Shown piece by piece: positions 1 through 8,927 of a stretch of 64,000 bases of DNA. This DNA comes from CBDFLD01 sp965249005 (GTDB taxonomy: Bacteria > Acidobacteriota > UBA6911), in NCBI GenBank assembly GCA_965249005.1, contig CBDFLD010000020.1, positions 372,001-436,000 of the forward strand, read 5' to 3'. Made by a program: the position numbers and the translations under genes. How positions within the stretch are numbered: the stretch's first letter is position 1; each line of letters starts with the position of its first letter. The notes beneath the pieces are model-generated. The model saw only the letters and a program-made list of their open reading frames with translations. It had not been told where the DNA came from and ran no database searches.

Positions 1-1205
1 AAGACAATCTGGCGACCGCCGGTATTCGCACCACGGCGGGATCAAAAAAATACGAAAAGACAGTCCCCAGTCACGATGCCGTGCCCGTTGCCAGGATCAA
101 GAATGCGGGAGCCATCATCGTGGGAAAGACCAACCTGCCGGAATTCGGCGGGGATGTCCAGACGTACAATGATGTTGCTGGAACGACCAACAACCCATGG
201 GATTTGAAGAGAACTCCCGGGGGGTCGACCGGCGGCGGAGGCGCCGCGCTCGCGGCGGGTTTCGGTTTCCTGGAGATTGGGAACGACATAGGCGGCTCGA
301 TTCGAACCCCGTCGAACTTCTGCGGCGTGTACGGGCACAAACCCACCCTGAACCTGGTTTCGAGAGTGGGCAATATGCCGCCGGATCCGGGAACCGTCGG
401 TGCGGCGTTGTCGGATCTGAGCGTCAATGGACCGCTGGCGCGATCCGCACAGGATCTTCGGTTGGAGCTCGAGATCATCGGCGGCCCGGCCCCCACTGAA
501 GCCGTGGCTTATTCGTGGCGCCTTCCGGCACCCCGGGGATCGAGTCTGAGTGATTACCGCATCGGCTACACGATCGACGATCGGTTTTGTCCGGTTACGG
601 GTGAGGTTCTCGAAGTGCTGGAGCGGGCCATTCGGGCATTGGAAAAGGCAGGGGCCCGGCTCGAGCGAGGCTGGCCCGAGGGCGTGAACCCGGGCGAGAC
701 ATTCGAACTTTACTTCAGGCTGCTGGGCGCCGCTTTTTCAGCCTCGGAGGCCCAACGGGAAGAGCTGGAGGAAACTCAGCATACGCTTCGGGAAGCCAAG
801 AACTATCTCGACGGTGTCACGATCTCCCATGAGCGATGGAAACAAGACAATGTGGGTCGCTATCGAGCCCGCGCCGCGTGGAGCGACTGGTTTCAGGATC
901 ATGATGTTTTCCTGATGCCCGTGACGTTTACCCCTGCCTTTCTTCACGATCACAATCCGAAACAATCGCAGCGTTGGATCTCCACTCCGAAAGGGAAGAG
1001 AAACTACATCGAAATGTTCAAGTGGATCTCCTTTGCGACGCTTACAGGATGCCCTGCCACGGTGGCGCCGGTCGGCCTCACCCGCTCGGGCCTCCCTGTC
1101 GGGCTTCAGATCATGGGTCCTTACCTCGAGGACGCAACGCCCATCGACATTGCCGGCCGGCTCGCCGATTTGATCGGCGGGTTCCAACGGCCGCCTGGTT
1201 TGTAG
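1..1205 (+). CDS. Amidase (amidase signature family), 5' end cut by the window edge
   Basis: Hydrolyses a carboxamide; the substrate cannot be told from sequence. The frame is open to the left edge, and the first codons read D-N-L-A-T-A-G, which normally follows the catalytic Lys in a K-D-N motif. That Lys therefore lies just outside the window. The cis-Ser motif TPGGSTGGG and the nucleophile motif DIGGSIRTP are both present, followed by GHKPT, so the Ser-Ser-Lys triad should be complete. About 400 residues are visible and family members are usually 450-500, so only a short N-terminal part is missing. The GTG at position 81 is internal, not the start. The stop codon lies inside the palindrome at 1203-1255 and the neighbour on the other strand converges on it. 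Confidence 0.9.
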   Translation, partial: DNLATAGIRTTAGSKKYEKTVPSHDAVPVARIKNAGAIIVGKTNLPEFGGDVQTYNDVAGTTNNPWDLKRTPGGSTGGGGAALAAGFGFLEIGNDIGGSIRTPSNFCGVYGHKPTLNLVSRVGNMPPDPGTVGAALSDLSVNGPLARSAQDLRLELEIIGGPAPTEAVAYSWRLPAPRGSSLSDYRIGYTIDDRFCPVTGEVLEVLERAIRALEKAGARLERGWPEGVNPGETFELYFRLLGAAFSASEAQREELEETQHTLREAKNYLDGVTISHERWKQDNVGRYRARAAWSDWFQDHDVFLMPVTFTPAFLHDHNPKQSQRWISTPKGKRNYIEMFKWISFATLTGCPATVAPVGLTRSGLPVGLQIMGPYLEDATPIDIAGRLADLIGGFQRPPGL

Positions 1206-1255
1206 GGACATCCCCCATGTTTCCACGCTTTTCGGAAACATGGGGGATGTCCCTA
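1203..1255. repeat. Palindromic intergenic repeat shared by two convergent stop codons
   Basis: Two perfect 22-base arms (1203-1224 and 1234-1255) flank a 9-base loop. The left arm begins TAGGGACATCCCCC and continues ATGTTTCC. The first three bases are the amidase stop codon and the last three are the stop codon of the convergent DUF3604 gene. It belongs to the same family as the palindromes at 28793-28889 and 54214-54336 (shared GGGAC(G/A)TC and GTTTCC blocks). It could end transcription from both sides, though no T-run follows it. Confidence 0.8.
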
Positions 1256-3326
1256 CTGGCCGACCCAGAAGGGGCTTGACCAGGCGCGGCCCCCGTCGAG
1301 CTGCCGGACCCTCACGTAGTAGTAATCCCCCGGATTGGGACTGTCGAGATCGGTAAACTCGAATTCTTGATCCATCGGGCCGTTCGGGGCAATGACGGCG
1401 AGACTGACGGTGTCGGTGTGTTTGTCTATCGGCAGTTCATGCTCGATTTTGTGTTCCTGCAGATCAGCCAGTCTCAATGTGAATTGGCTCTCCGGAAGCA
1501 GGGCCGGAGCGCGCACGAGTGTAGGGGATAGCTTCTCTTCGCGCCGGGACTCCAAATGGAACCGGAAGATTGTACCGGCGCCGGCCCCTTCCAGCTCCAC
1601 TAGCATCGAGTCCCGGCGACCCCGTGTCTCGACGTGGAAGTGAACTAGATTCGGATTCACGGAATCGACCACGGCGCGCTCGAAATGCCGATTGTCGAAT
1701 CCGGGAGTGCCGACCGATACGACTCTGGCTCCCGATACTTCCACAGTCCCGACCCAAGGGCGGTACGGCCGGGGATTGTCCCGTTCCTCCCCGAAAACCC
1801 CTGAGGTAGATTCGAATCCGACCTCGATCCAGGCGTGAGAAGTCAGGGGGGTCGAAAGGTAGTCTTGGCTGAAAACCACGTCGCCGTTTTTTACCACGTC
1901 TATCTGATCAATGGGTCGTCCATTCGTACCCCAGAAACGGAACGAACCTTCCCTCGATGTAGTATTTTTGAGCCAGCTCCTGCAGCGTCTTCCACTCGAA
2001 GTCATCGAGCCAGATGTCGTGCTCGGACAGGCACAAGAAATCGAGGCGGGATTCTTCGAGACCAAATTTGAAAAAACTCTCCGCGGAGCCCTGTCCCTCC
2101 GCAAAACCGGTGTGAGCGTGGGTTTCTCCCCAGTAGATCCGATGCGCAGGATCCTCGCGGACCCAAACCGGATTGCTGGATCCGCGAATACGGCCATCGG
2201 CGGACTGGAAGGTGAACCGATAGACCCCGGGCTGTTCGATCTGTATTTTTGACAGGACATGAATGGCCTCGTCGCCCGCCGGGATCCTGGCGAATGGATC
2301 TCCGTTCAAGAAAACCTGATACTCGGGAATCGCACCGCTGGCTCGATTCAGGAAGAGGTCCTCGCTCCGTATGGAAAGCTCGAATGCTTCGTTCACGCCC
2401 ACCACGGAAGGCGCAAAGCCGTGAACCGATTGGACCCCTTCTCCGATCACGACCTTTCCCGGCCATTTAGGAGTGAGGTAGTTGCCTTTTCCTTCCAGGT
2501 CGACATAAATCGGGAAAAGGAGCTCGTCTGTTGGCGTGTATTGAATACGTATACCTCGCGACCCGCCGGTCTTATCGCCGTAGACCACGGTGATGGTTTC
2601 TCCCGCCCGGAGCGTGGTTCCCTCCAGCACAAAAGTCGCCATGCCTTGCGCCGCACGGAAACCTCCGTGCATCCCCGCGACCGGGGTCACCGTCTTTTTG
2701 AACGCTGCATCAGGATTGGAGCATCGGACCGAGACGTAATGGTCGGCCGCTGAATCTTGATGCTGGGGGTAGACGGCTCCGGTCAACAGTTGCCTTGCCA
2801 GCAAGACACCGCCTCCCTCGAGCATGGTCTCAGATCCGATGACATAGGTCTGACTGAAGGTAGCCCAGCTGCCAGCGACGAGAGGTTCTTCGGAGTCGAA
2901 CCGGAGCGAACCCAGGGCATCGGGTCGCTCGTCCTTGATCTGCAGCTCCCGAATGTACTGATCGATTTGATGCAGCAGTTCTGGACCGGCGGCAACGCCA
3001 TCGGTCTGCGCGATACGGGCTCTCGAGACAGCCTGCGGGAGGTTTACGGGAACAGGCCCTCCGGTAAGTGCATAGGCGTTGGCCCAATCCCAAAGAACGT
3101 CTGTTCGAGTGGAGAAGTTCTCCGGGGAGGTCCTCTCCTCCGCTTCGAGCTTGAGTTGCTCGACCCGATCGCGGAGCCCGGGCTCCAGATAATCGGTTTG
3201 GCTAGCACAGCCACCAAGGAGAAGAAAGCCGAGCGCCACGAATGCGCACAGCCTCGAGATGTGTGCCGCACAATAGCAGGTTGCTTCCACCCTCATGGGC
3301 TTTGCCTCTTGATTAGAGATGACCAT
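1253..3326 (-). pseudogene. DUF3604 (PHP-like) lipoprotein gene broken by an internal deletion
   Basis: Paralogue of the gene at 55945-58532. The N-terminal part (3326 down to about 1908) has a lipobox LLGGC, the metal-motif block GETHAHTGFAEGQG and LSEHD, and stops just after FLGYEWT. The C-terminal part continues in another frame from GRPIDQIDVVKNG (about 1920) to the stop at 1253. Compared with the second copy, about 180 residues (roughly 540 bases) between these points are missing. The junction falls at a short stretch (acgacccat on the coding strand) resembling both sides of the lost segment, which fits deletion at microhomology plus a frameshift. A start at 3296 would give a tidier signal peptide. 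The missing part includes conserved His and Asp residues, so the product should be inactive. Confidence 0.8.
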
Positions 3327-3449
3327 TATCGATTGCGCCGGATCATATCATAGCCGCTAGTCTTGTCACTCCGTTGGAGTTCGGGCCTTGTCTCTATGGG
3401 GATGGATCGATTACGGCACTCCCCGGGCCAGATCCCCGAAGGATTCTGA

Positions 3450-3478
3450 TTGACAGCGGTGGACAATTCTTGTTTACT
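3450..3478 (+). promoter_or_regulatory. Sigma70-type promoter of the Fe-S protein cluster
   Basis: TTGACA at 3450-3455, a 17-base spacer, then TTTACT at 3473-3478. Transcription would start about 3485, leaving fewer than ten bases before the ATG at 3493, so the first mRNA would be nearly leaderless. The other bases of the 3327-3492 gap show nothing clear. Confidence 0.55.
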
Positions 3479-3487
3479 GGTCAGTAA
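3474..3487. promoter_or_regulatory. Palindromic operator overlapping the -10, probably for the TetR regulator
   Basis: TTACTG-GT-CAGTAA is a perfect inverted repeat with a two-base centre that covers the -10 hexamer. Palindromes of this size and composition are typical of TetR-family operators, and a TetR gene (6493-7083) sits in the same gene string. Binding here would block RNA polymerase. The match of regulator to site is inferred. Confidence 0.5.
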
Positions 3488-3492
3488 GTAAA

Positions 3493-4509
3493 ATGGGAAG
3501 GCTCCACTTTAACAAACCCCTGGCACTGTCCCGGGAAGAACTGCAGCAAACGGCGCGCTCGCTGGGGGCGGACCTGGTCGGTTTCGTCGGGACGGACCGC
3601 CTCGAGAGTCTAGCCCCTGCAGAACTGCGCCCCTCGACGATTGATCCCGAGTCCAAGTCGGTCATTGTGTTTGGCAAGAGGACGCTGGCGGGGGTGGTCT
3701 GGTCGCGCCACCTGCCGAGCAAACAGCTCGCGGGAGGACACAACCTGCGCCGTCTGGATCACATCGGTCATGAGCTGACCGATCTGCTCGAGGAGCGTGG
3801 GCATCCCTCGGTTCCCATCTCCTCGGGCGCTCTCGATTTCGAGAAGCGCGGGCCAGATAACATCACGCCTGCAGGCCAGGGCTCCTATCTGCTGCGCCTG
3901 GCCGGCGTCGAGTCGGGTCTCGGGACCTGGGGACTCAACATGATGGTGCTGACCCCCCAGTACGGTCCGCGGGTCTACTGGGGTGGCGTCCTGACGCGGC
4001 TCCCCGTGGAAGGAGGCGTTCCCATTGAGAGTGAGCTTTGCCTCGGCCTGGAGGAGTGCGGCCGCTGTGCCGCGATTTGTCCCGAGGATGCCATTCCGAG
4101 ACGGGCGCGGGCATCTGCCCCTTTGACGGAGATTCGGGGTCTGGATTGTAATGCATGCGCTCGGAGCAGTCAGCCCTTCGGCTTTCAGACCTTCGTCGAC
4201 CACACGGCCGAGATACTGAAGACGCAGGATGCCACCGAGATGTGGGGCCGCATGCGCAATCGAAAAAGCGGGGAGATTTGGGCCGAGATGGCGATGATGA
4301 AGGAAGCCTCCCTCACCGGTTGTAGCGACTGCACTCAGGTGTGTCCCGTCGGTGACGACTATGCTCGGGTGCAGAACTCTCCCCATCGAAAAGAGGACTT
4401 GCCAGAGTCCATTCCACGGTCTTATCAGGATGGCTTTGTCGAGGTCGCTCATTTGGGGCCGAAGGTCCGGAGAAACACAACATGGGACACCGAGAAGAAA
4501 AAGACTTGA
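3493..4509 (+). CDS. QueG-like double [4Fe-4S] cluster protein, paralogue A1
   Basis: Cytoplasmic redox protein of the epoxyqueuosine-reductase-like / 4Fe-4S double cluster binding group; no signal peptide is visible. The N-terminal half has GADLVGF, SVIVFGKRT and the family-like AGVESGLGTWGLNMMVLTP stretch. Cluster ligands are C183, C189, C192 and C196 followed by Pro, then C219/C222 and C277, C280 and C284 followed by Pro. It is one of five diverged family members within 5.4 kb and heads the likely operon, with the next ORF overlapping by 28 bases. No Shine-Dalgarno precedes the ATG, which fits a leaderless start. A true QueG role is unlikely given five diverged copies; the substrate is unknown. 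Confidence 0.75.
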   Translation: MGRLHFNKPLALSREELQQTARSLGADLVGFVGTDRLESLAPAELRPSTIDPESKSVIVFGKRTLAGVVWSRHLPSKQLAGGHNLRRLDHIGHELTDLLEERGHPSVPISSGALDFEKRGPDNITPAGQGSYLLRLAGVESGLGTWGLNMMVLTPQYGPRVYWGGVLTRLPVEGGVPIESELCLGLEECGRCAAICPEDAIPRRARASAPLTEIRGLDCNACARSSQPFGFQTFVDHTAEILKTQDATEMWGRMRNRKSGEIWAEMAMMKEASLTGCSDCTQVCPVGDDYARVQNSPHRKEDLPESIPRSYQDGFVEVAHLGPKVRRNTTWDTEKKKT

Positions 4510-5486
4510 AGCAGGAGCTCAAGACGTTCGCGCGCAGCATCGGCGCCGATTCCGTCGGGATCGCGAGCGTCGAGGAGTACTCGAAACGGGTGCCGAATGG
4601 TCAGAAGCCGGATTTCCTCGCGGAAGGAATGCAGAGCATCGTCCTGCTCACCAAGCACCTGCTGACCGGGTCTGTGGCCTTGAAAGATGTATCCACGCAG
4701 TCGGTGAACTCGCACCTGGCCCTGGATATCATCGATGACGTCAACTTCGAGGTAGCCGAGTGGCTGGAGGAGCAGGGATTTGTCGCCTTGCCCGTTTCTC
4801 CCGAGTACGCAGATATGGATTTGAAGTTCAGTGGTGCCGGCCTCCTCGACCTCAAGTGGACGGCCGAGTTTGCCGGTCTGGGACATGTCGGCTTGAATCT
4901 CAATTTCCTCAGTCCGGAGTACGGGTCCCGTGTATACATCATAGCCATCCTGACCGACGCAGCGATGGAACCGGACAAGCCTCTGCAGGAGCCGCTCTGT
5001 CCGGGAATGACATGTGGACGCTGCGCAGCCATCTGCCCGCCGATGGCCATACCCCTGAAGGCGGGGCGGAACGAGCACGTCAACGACTATCGAGACCTGG
5101 ACCAGAAGGGGTGCTCGCAGGCGGCCATGCGGATCAGCATTCGCTCGCTCTACGTCGTACTTCGGAAGTTGCTGGGAGCGGGCAACGTACTCGATCGAGA
5201 AGAGGTCCTGGACAATCGATACTGGAAGGATTTCTACATTGCAACCAACAGCAAGCGAGGAGCGTTTGCCGCGTGCTTTGAGTGCCTTTACGTCTGCCCG
5301 GTCGGCTCGAAGGATATCAAGCGGATCATGCGGGTTCCCTATCGGAAGATGGATCTCCCGCCTCGAACCGTCAAGCACACGCGGACCGAGGAGTATCACG
5401 AGATATCCTTCGTCGGCCCGCCGAAGGATAGAGACCCGGAGTACATTAGAGACAGAGATTTCGACCATCTGGTTCAATTGAGCTGA
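4482..5486 (+). CDS. QueG-like double [4Fe-4S] cluster protein, paralogue A2
   Basis: Same fold family as the preceding gene: GADSVGIASV near the N-terminus, SIVLLTKH, then AGLGHVGLNLNFLSPEYG. Ligands are C173, C178, C181 and C185-Pro for one cluster, and C211 plus C265, C268 and C272-Pro for the second. The first spacing is Cx4C rather than Cx5C as in A1 and A3. The ATG overlaps the end of A1 by 28 bases, which suggests translational coupling. The C-terminal tail (about 50 residues past the last Cys) is longer than in A3. No membrane segment or Tat signal is visible, which separates it from classical respiratory reductive dehalogenases. Confidence 0.75.
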   Translation: MGHREEKDLKQELKTFARSIGADSVGIASVEEYSKRVPNGQKPDFLAEGMQSIVLLTKHLLTGSVALKDVSTQSVNSHLALDIIDDVNFEVAEWLEEQGFVALPVSPEYADMDLKFSGAGLLDLKWTAEFAGLGHVGLNLNFLSPEYGSRVYIIAILTDAAMEPDKPLQEPLCPGMTCGRCAAICPPMAIPLKAGRNEHVNDYRDLDQKGCSQAAMRISIRSLYVVLRKLLGAGNVLDREEVLDNRYWKDFYIATNSKRGAFAACFECLYVCPVGSKDIKRIMRVPYRKMDLPPRTVKHTRTEEYHEISFVGPPKDRDPEYIRDRDFDHLVQLS

Positions 5487-5492
5487 TAACAA

Positions 5493-6446
5493 ATGGACGT
5501 GAGTAAAGACGTTATTCGGAAAGAGGCGACCGATTCCGGGATCGATCTTGTTGGGTTCGTTCGCTGGGATGACCTCGAGCAAGACGCCCCCTCCTACGAC
5601 AAGCCTTCACAGCTCACCACGTACTTGAAAACCTTGATCGTGATGGCGAAGCGTTATCCCACGGGAGTTGCCTGCAGCCCTGACGAATCCGTGCGGCAGT
5701 ATGCGATGGGGCGTACCTCGAGACACCTCGAGGATGCGGCGAGCAGAGTCGCCTACTGGCTGGAGGAACAAGACGTCATGGCCGCGCTGCTTTCGGCCAC
5801 GTTTCCGGACCTACGTCGGCAGCCGCTAGGATACGCCGGACCGGCCGGTCAGGGCTCGTTGCTCCTGCGCCATGCGGCGGTTCGGGCCGGTCTCGGCTCG
5901 CTAGGACTGAATTTGATGCTGTTGACCCCCGATTTCGGGCCCAGGTGCTTCTTATCCGGTATCTTGACCGATCTTGACGTGGAACCCGATCCACCCTTCG
6001 CGGATGAGCTTTGTCCGGGATTGGAAGAATGCGGGCGCTGCGCCGCGGTGTGTCCCGAACAGGCGATTCCCACGCGGTCCCGGCAGGGAGCCTCGCTGGT
6101 ACAGGTTCGCGATCTGGATGATGCCGCCTGTATCCGCAGCTCTCAACCCTACGGACCGGATCGGATGGTGGAGCATCTTCAACGGATTTTTACTTCCAGT
6201 TCCGGCGAAGAAGCGGTACGTATCGCCAAGGAAAAAACGACGTTGAAGCTCTGGTACAATCTTACCGTTCTTCGCCATGGAGCCTTCACAGGGTGCGGCC
6301 GCTGCGAGCTGGTCTGCCCTGTAGGTCAGGACTATCCGGTTATTGAAAGCTCCTCGGTACGCCAGCAGGATTTGCCCCACGGGGTCGTCCGTGAAGTGGT
6401 GGCCGATCAGGTGAGCGTGCAGAATGTTGCCAAGCCCAGCGGGTGA
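5493..6446 (+). CDS. QueG-like double [4Fe-4S] cluster protein, paralogue A3
   Basis: Closest in motif layout to A1: GIDLVGFVRW, TLIVMAKRYPTG, then RAGLGSLGLNLMLLTPDFG. Cluster ligands are C174, C180, C183 and C187-Pro, then C213 and C268, C271 and C275-Pro. The block LDDAACIRSSQPYG matches the LDCNACARSSQPFG block of A1, so A1 and A3 probably arose by duplication. It starts six bases after the A2 stop with no clear Shine-Dalgarno, as expected for translational coupling. The function is unknown; electron delivery from the 7Fe ferredoxin at 9253 is a reasonable guess. Confidence 0.75.
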   Translation: MDVSKDVIRKEATDSGIDLVGFVRWDDLEQDAPSYDKPSQLTTYLKTLIVMAKRYPTGVACSPDESVRQYAMGRTSRHLEDAASRVAYWLEEQDVMAALLSATFPDLRRQPLGYAGPAGQGSLLLRHAAVRAGLGSLGLNLMLLTPDFGPRCFLSGILTDLDVEPDPPFADELCPGLEECGRCAAVCPEQAIPTRSRQGASLVQVRDLDDAACIRSSQPYGPDRMVEHLQRIFTSSSGEEAVRIAKEKTTLKLWYNLTVLRHGAFTGCGRCELVCPVGQDYPVIESSSVRQQDLPHGVVREVVADQVSVQNVAKPSG

Positions 6447-6492
6447 GCACAGGAAAAGAAGCGAACCCTATCCCCTCGGAGAGAGGTTGCAA

Positions 6493-7083
6493 ATGCAACA
6501 GGCCGCGAAGTCCAGAGAAACCGGCCGGTACTGGCAAATATGCGACACGGCCGCCCACATTTTCGCGAAGAAAGGGTACGAGCGCACCTCCCTCGATGAT
6601 GTGGCCGCCGAGCTCAACATTACCAAACCTGGACTCTACTATTATTTCAGGAGCAAGGACGAGCTGCTCTACAAGATCATCCAGTATCACTGGGACAACC
6701 TGTACCAGCCCATCAAGAAAAAGCTCGACGAGTGTGACGACCCGGTCGAGATCATTCGTTTCGCCATCGCGCAACATTTCGGCTACGTGCTGAAGAACCC
6801 GGAAGGAACCGTCCTCGTGGAGGAGAAGTATTCTCTCCGGGAGGATTACCTTCGCGCCTACAAGAAGCAGGAGAAGGAATACGCGGACGCGATTTGCGCT
6901 CAAATTACCAAGCTGAAGCAAAAAGGAAGACTACGGAAAGGGATCGATCCCACGGTGGCAAGTTACAATCTCTTTTCGATGATCAACATGACCCACCGCT
7001 GGTACAAACCCGGCGGCCGCATTGCTCCCGAGAAGGTGACAGACCAGCTGGCGACGATCTTTTTCGAGGGAATCCTGGGATAA
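6493..7083 (+). CDS. TetR-family transcriptional regulator
   Basis: The N-terminal HTH domain (about residues 10-60) reads AAHIFAKKGYERTSLDDVA and then ITKPGLYYYFRSKDELL. The C-terminal domain ends MTHRWYKPGGRIAPEKVTDQ, which resembles KstR2/FadR-type regulators that bind acyl-CoA-like ligands. The ATG at 6493 is preceded by GAGAGG and gives 196 residues, a usual TetR length. The longer frame from 6424 would overlap A3. Its position inside the Fe-S gene string and the palindrome over the first promoter suggest autoregulation of the cluster in response to a small molecule. Confidence 0.85.
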   Translation: MQQAAKSRETGRYWQICDTAAHIFAKKGYERTSLDDVAAELNITKPGLYYYFRSKDELLYKIIQYHWDNLYQPIKKKLDECDDPVEIIRFAIAQHFGYVLKNPEGTVLVEEKYSLREDYLRAYKKQEKEYADAICAQITKLKQKGRLRKGIDPTVASYNLFSMINMTHRWYKPGGRIAPEKVTDQLATIFFEGILG

Positions 7084-7097
7084 CGGAGAGGTACGGA

Positions 7098-7955
7098 TTG
7101 CCTGAATCAAAAGAAGACATTATCAAGGGCGTTGGGATCAAAGCCGGCGCGACGGTGGTCGGGATTGCCTCCGCCAGCGCCTTCAATGAGTATGTGCCCG
7201 AGGGGCATCGCCCCGAGGACATCTTATCGGGGGCAGAGAGCGTCATTGTCGCCGCCGATCGCGGCCCAACTGCCGGGTCGTGGCGATGCCCCGACAACCG
7301 CCTGATGGAGATCACCGGCTACGACTTTCGCGAGAATGTGGCGGTCCACGTGATGTCGGACTTCATCGAGCGTGAATTTGGTTACTATGCCGTCCAGGGT
7401 CCGTCGTTGCCGACGGCAGGGCATTCCCCTCCCATGAGTATGATGCTGGCGGCGGTCTTGGCCGGATTGGGAACGCGCAGCCTCGCGGCCAACATCATTC
7501 TCCATCCCGACTATGGCATGTTGTACTATGCGGCGCTGGTCACGACCATGGCTTTCGAACCGGATCACCTGCTGGAGAAAGATGTCTGCCCCGCCCCTTC
7601 CTGTGCTGTGATGTTTCAGAAGAAGGGGACGACGCCTTGTATGCAGGCCTGTCCCGCTTCTGACGGGGGATGCCTCGACGGCGATATCGACGCCGACGGA
7701 CGGATCGCGAGCTCCTACTACAATCGTGAACGGTGTCACACGAGGGCCATGAGCTTCGGAATTGGAAGCTTTCAAAAGTCTCTTGTGGACATCGTCAATG
7801 AAGAGGATACGGAAACGCGAAAGAGCATGATCTATTCGGATTTCTTTACGGATGCCATCGGAGGATTGGCCTTTTACAAAGACAGTGTGGCGCAATGCTT
7901 CGAGTGTATACGGGTCTGTCCGATCGGCAAGATTCATCGGGTCAACAAGAACTAG
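7098..7955 (+). CDS. QueG-like double [4Fe-4S] cluster protein, paralogue B1
   Basis: A TTG start at 7098 is supported by GGAGAGG six bases upstream and avoids overlap with the TetR gene. The product has 285 residues: AGATVVGIAS, an AESVIVAADR strand and the family stretch LAGLGTRSLAANIILHPDYG. The Cys pattern differs from the A group: C164, C169, C181, C185, C192, C213, and then C267, C270 and C274-Pro. The CPASDGGC block is shared only with B2. Two subfamilies (A and B) within one cluster suggest subunits with distinct roles rather than simple copy number. No substrate can be named. Confidence 0.75.
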   Translation: MPESKEDIIKGVGIKAGATVVGIASASAFNEYVPEGHRPEDILSGAESVIVAADRGPTAGSWRCPDNRLMEITGYDFRENVAVHVMSDFIEREFGYYAVQGPSLPTAGHSPPMSMMLAAVLAGLGTRSLAANIILHPDYGMLYYAALVTTMAFEPDHLLEKDVCPAPSCAVMFQKKGTTPCMQACPASDGGCLDGDIDADGRIASSYYNRERCHTRAMSFGIGSFQKSLVDIVNEEDTETRKSMIYSDFFTDAIGGLAFYKDSVAQCFECIRVCPIGKIHRVNKN

Positions 7956-7964
7956 GAGGCGAGT

Positions 7965-8828
7965 TTGAGCGGCGAAGGGGCAGGATCCACCGAAACGAGA
8001 GACCAGATCATCGCCTACGGCAAAAAGGGCGGGGCCATGACCGTCGGCGTCGCGGATGCGGATGCCTTCACGGAGGCTCCCTCGGGTTTTCGGCCGGAAG
8101 ACCTCCTTCCCGGGGCCCGGTCGGTGATCGTGCTTGGCGGGAGCCCGCCGCGAGCCGGAGACTGGATAAGTCCCATGACGGAGCTCCAGGAAACCATGGG
8201 AACCAGCGACCGGGTCAACACGCTGGGCCGAAAGGTGGCGAGGTTCGTGGAAGACACGCTTGGGTACTACGCCCTGTTTGTTCCTCCCGGATTGAACCGC
8301 GGGAACCGGCCGTTCCTGAGTATCATGTATGCTGCCGAGCTGGCAGGGTGCGGCAGCCGCAGTCTGGCCGGACCGATCTTGCATGAGAAGTTCGGGATGC
8401 TCTACTACACGGCGGTCGTGACCACTTTACCCTTGCCGGTCTCGGGACCGCCGGAGAAGCCGGTTTGTCCGGCACCGAGTTGTGTCGATTCCTGGAAGGC
8501 CGAAAAAACCGTCCCTTGCCTTCAGGTATGTCCTGCAAGTGACGGCGGCTGTCTGGGAGGGGAACTGGTAGATGACTCGTACCAAGGTCGGTCATACGAT
8601 AGCGCGCGCTGCACCACACGGGTTTACAATCACTGGATCCCTTCGTTTCAAAAGACACTGGAGAGCGCTCTCAACCTGGAAGATAAAGAAGCCCGCAAGA
8701 TGATTCTTTACGGAAGCCATTTCACTCGAACCCTCTGGTCGATTACCTACTCGGCAACAAACCAAGCCCAGTGTTTCGAGTGCATGCGGGTCTGTCCCGT
8801 GGGACTGGAATATCGAACGAAGAAGTAG
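7965..8828 (+). CDS. QueG-like double [4Fe-4S] cluster protein, paralogue B2
   Basis: A TTG start is preceded by AGGAGG (7954-7959), which overlaps the B1 stop codon. Like B1 it has PEDLLPGARSVIVLGG, LAGCGSRSLAGPILHEKFG and the B-type ligands C168, C173, C185, C189, C196, C216 and C270/C273/C277-Pro. B1 and B2 share the motif CPAPSC followed by PCxQxCPASDGGC, and both end soon after the last cluster. The pair could form a heterodimer. It is the last of the closely spaced genes; a heptamer-repeat element follows. Confidence 0.75.
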   Translation: MSGEGAGSTETRDQIIAYGKKGGAMTVGVADADAFTEAPSGFRPEDLLPGARSVIVLGGSPPRAGDWISPMTELQETMGTSDRVNTLGRKVARFVEDTLGYYALFVPPGLNRGNRPFLSIMYAAELAGCGSRSLAGPILHEKFGMLYYTAVVTTLPLPVSGPPEKPVCPAPSCVDSWKAEKTVPCLQVCPASDGGCLGGELVDDSYQGRSYDSARCTTRVYNHWIPSFQKTLESALNLEDKEARKMILYGSHFTRTLWSITYSATNQAQCFECMRVCPVGLEYRTKK

Positions 8829-8830
8829 AA

Positions 8831-8921
8831 GCGCTTTCCGTCAACCGTCTAGCGCTGTGTGTCTCCTCTCAGTTGAAGTCGCGATTCATTGGGGACGGAT
8901 AGCGGTTAGCGCAAAGCGGAG
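8831..8921. repeat. Facing arrays of degenerate heptamer repeats
   Basis: The left array at 8831-8858 reads GCGCTTT CCGTCAA CCGTCTA and so on in register of seven. The right array at 8894-8921 reads GACGGAT AGCGGTT AGCGCAA AGCGGAG. The right array is roughly the reverse complement of the left type, so the transcript could fold into a long imperfect hairpin. The last unit supplies the GGAG ribosome-binding site of the next gene. Confidence 0.75.
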
Positions 8922-8927
8922 AACCCC

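Noticed and set aside
4449..5582. 377-codon minus-strand frame across paralogue A2
   Set aside because: Entirely opposite a gene with conserved Fe-S motifs; no recognisable domain.
6894..7097. Upstream extension of paralogue B1 into the TetR gene
   Set aside because: It would overlap the TetR C-terminus by 190 bases; the TTG at 7098 has a good ribosome site and fits the family's start.
7224..8384. 386-codon minus-strand frame across B1 and B2
   Set aside because: Shadow of two genes with paired conserved Cys motifs.
3493..8828. Classical respiratory reductive dehalogenase (RdhA/RdhB) cluster
   Set aside because: No Tat signal, no small hydrophobic RdhB anchor, and the Cys spacing is closer to QueG-like proteins.
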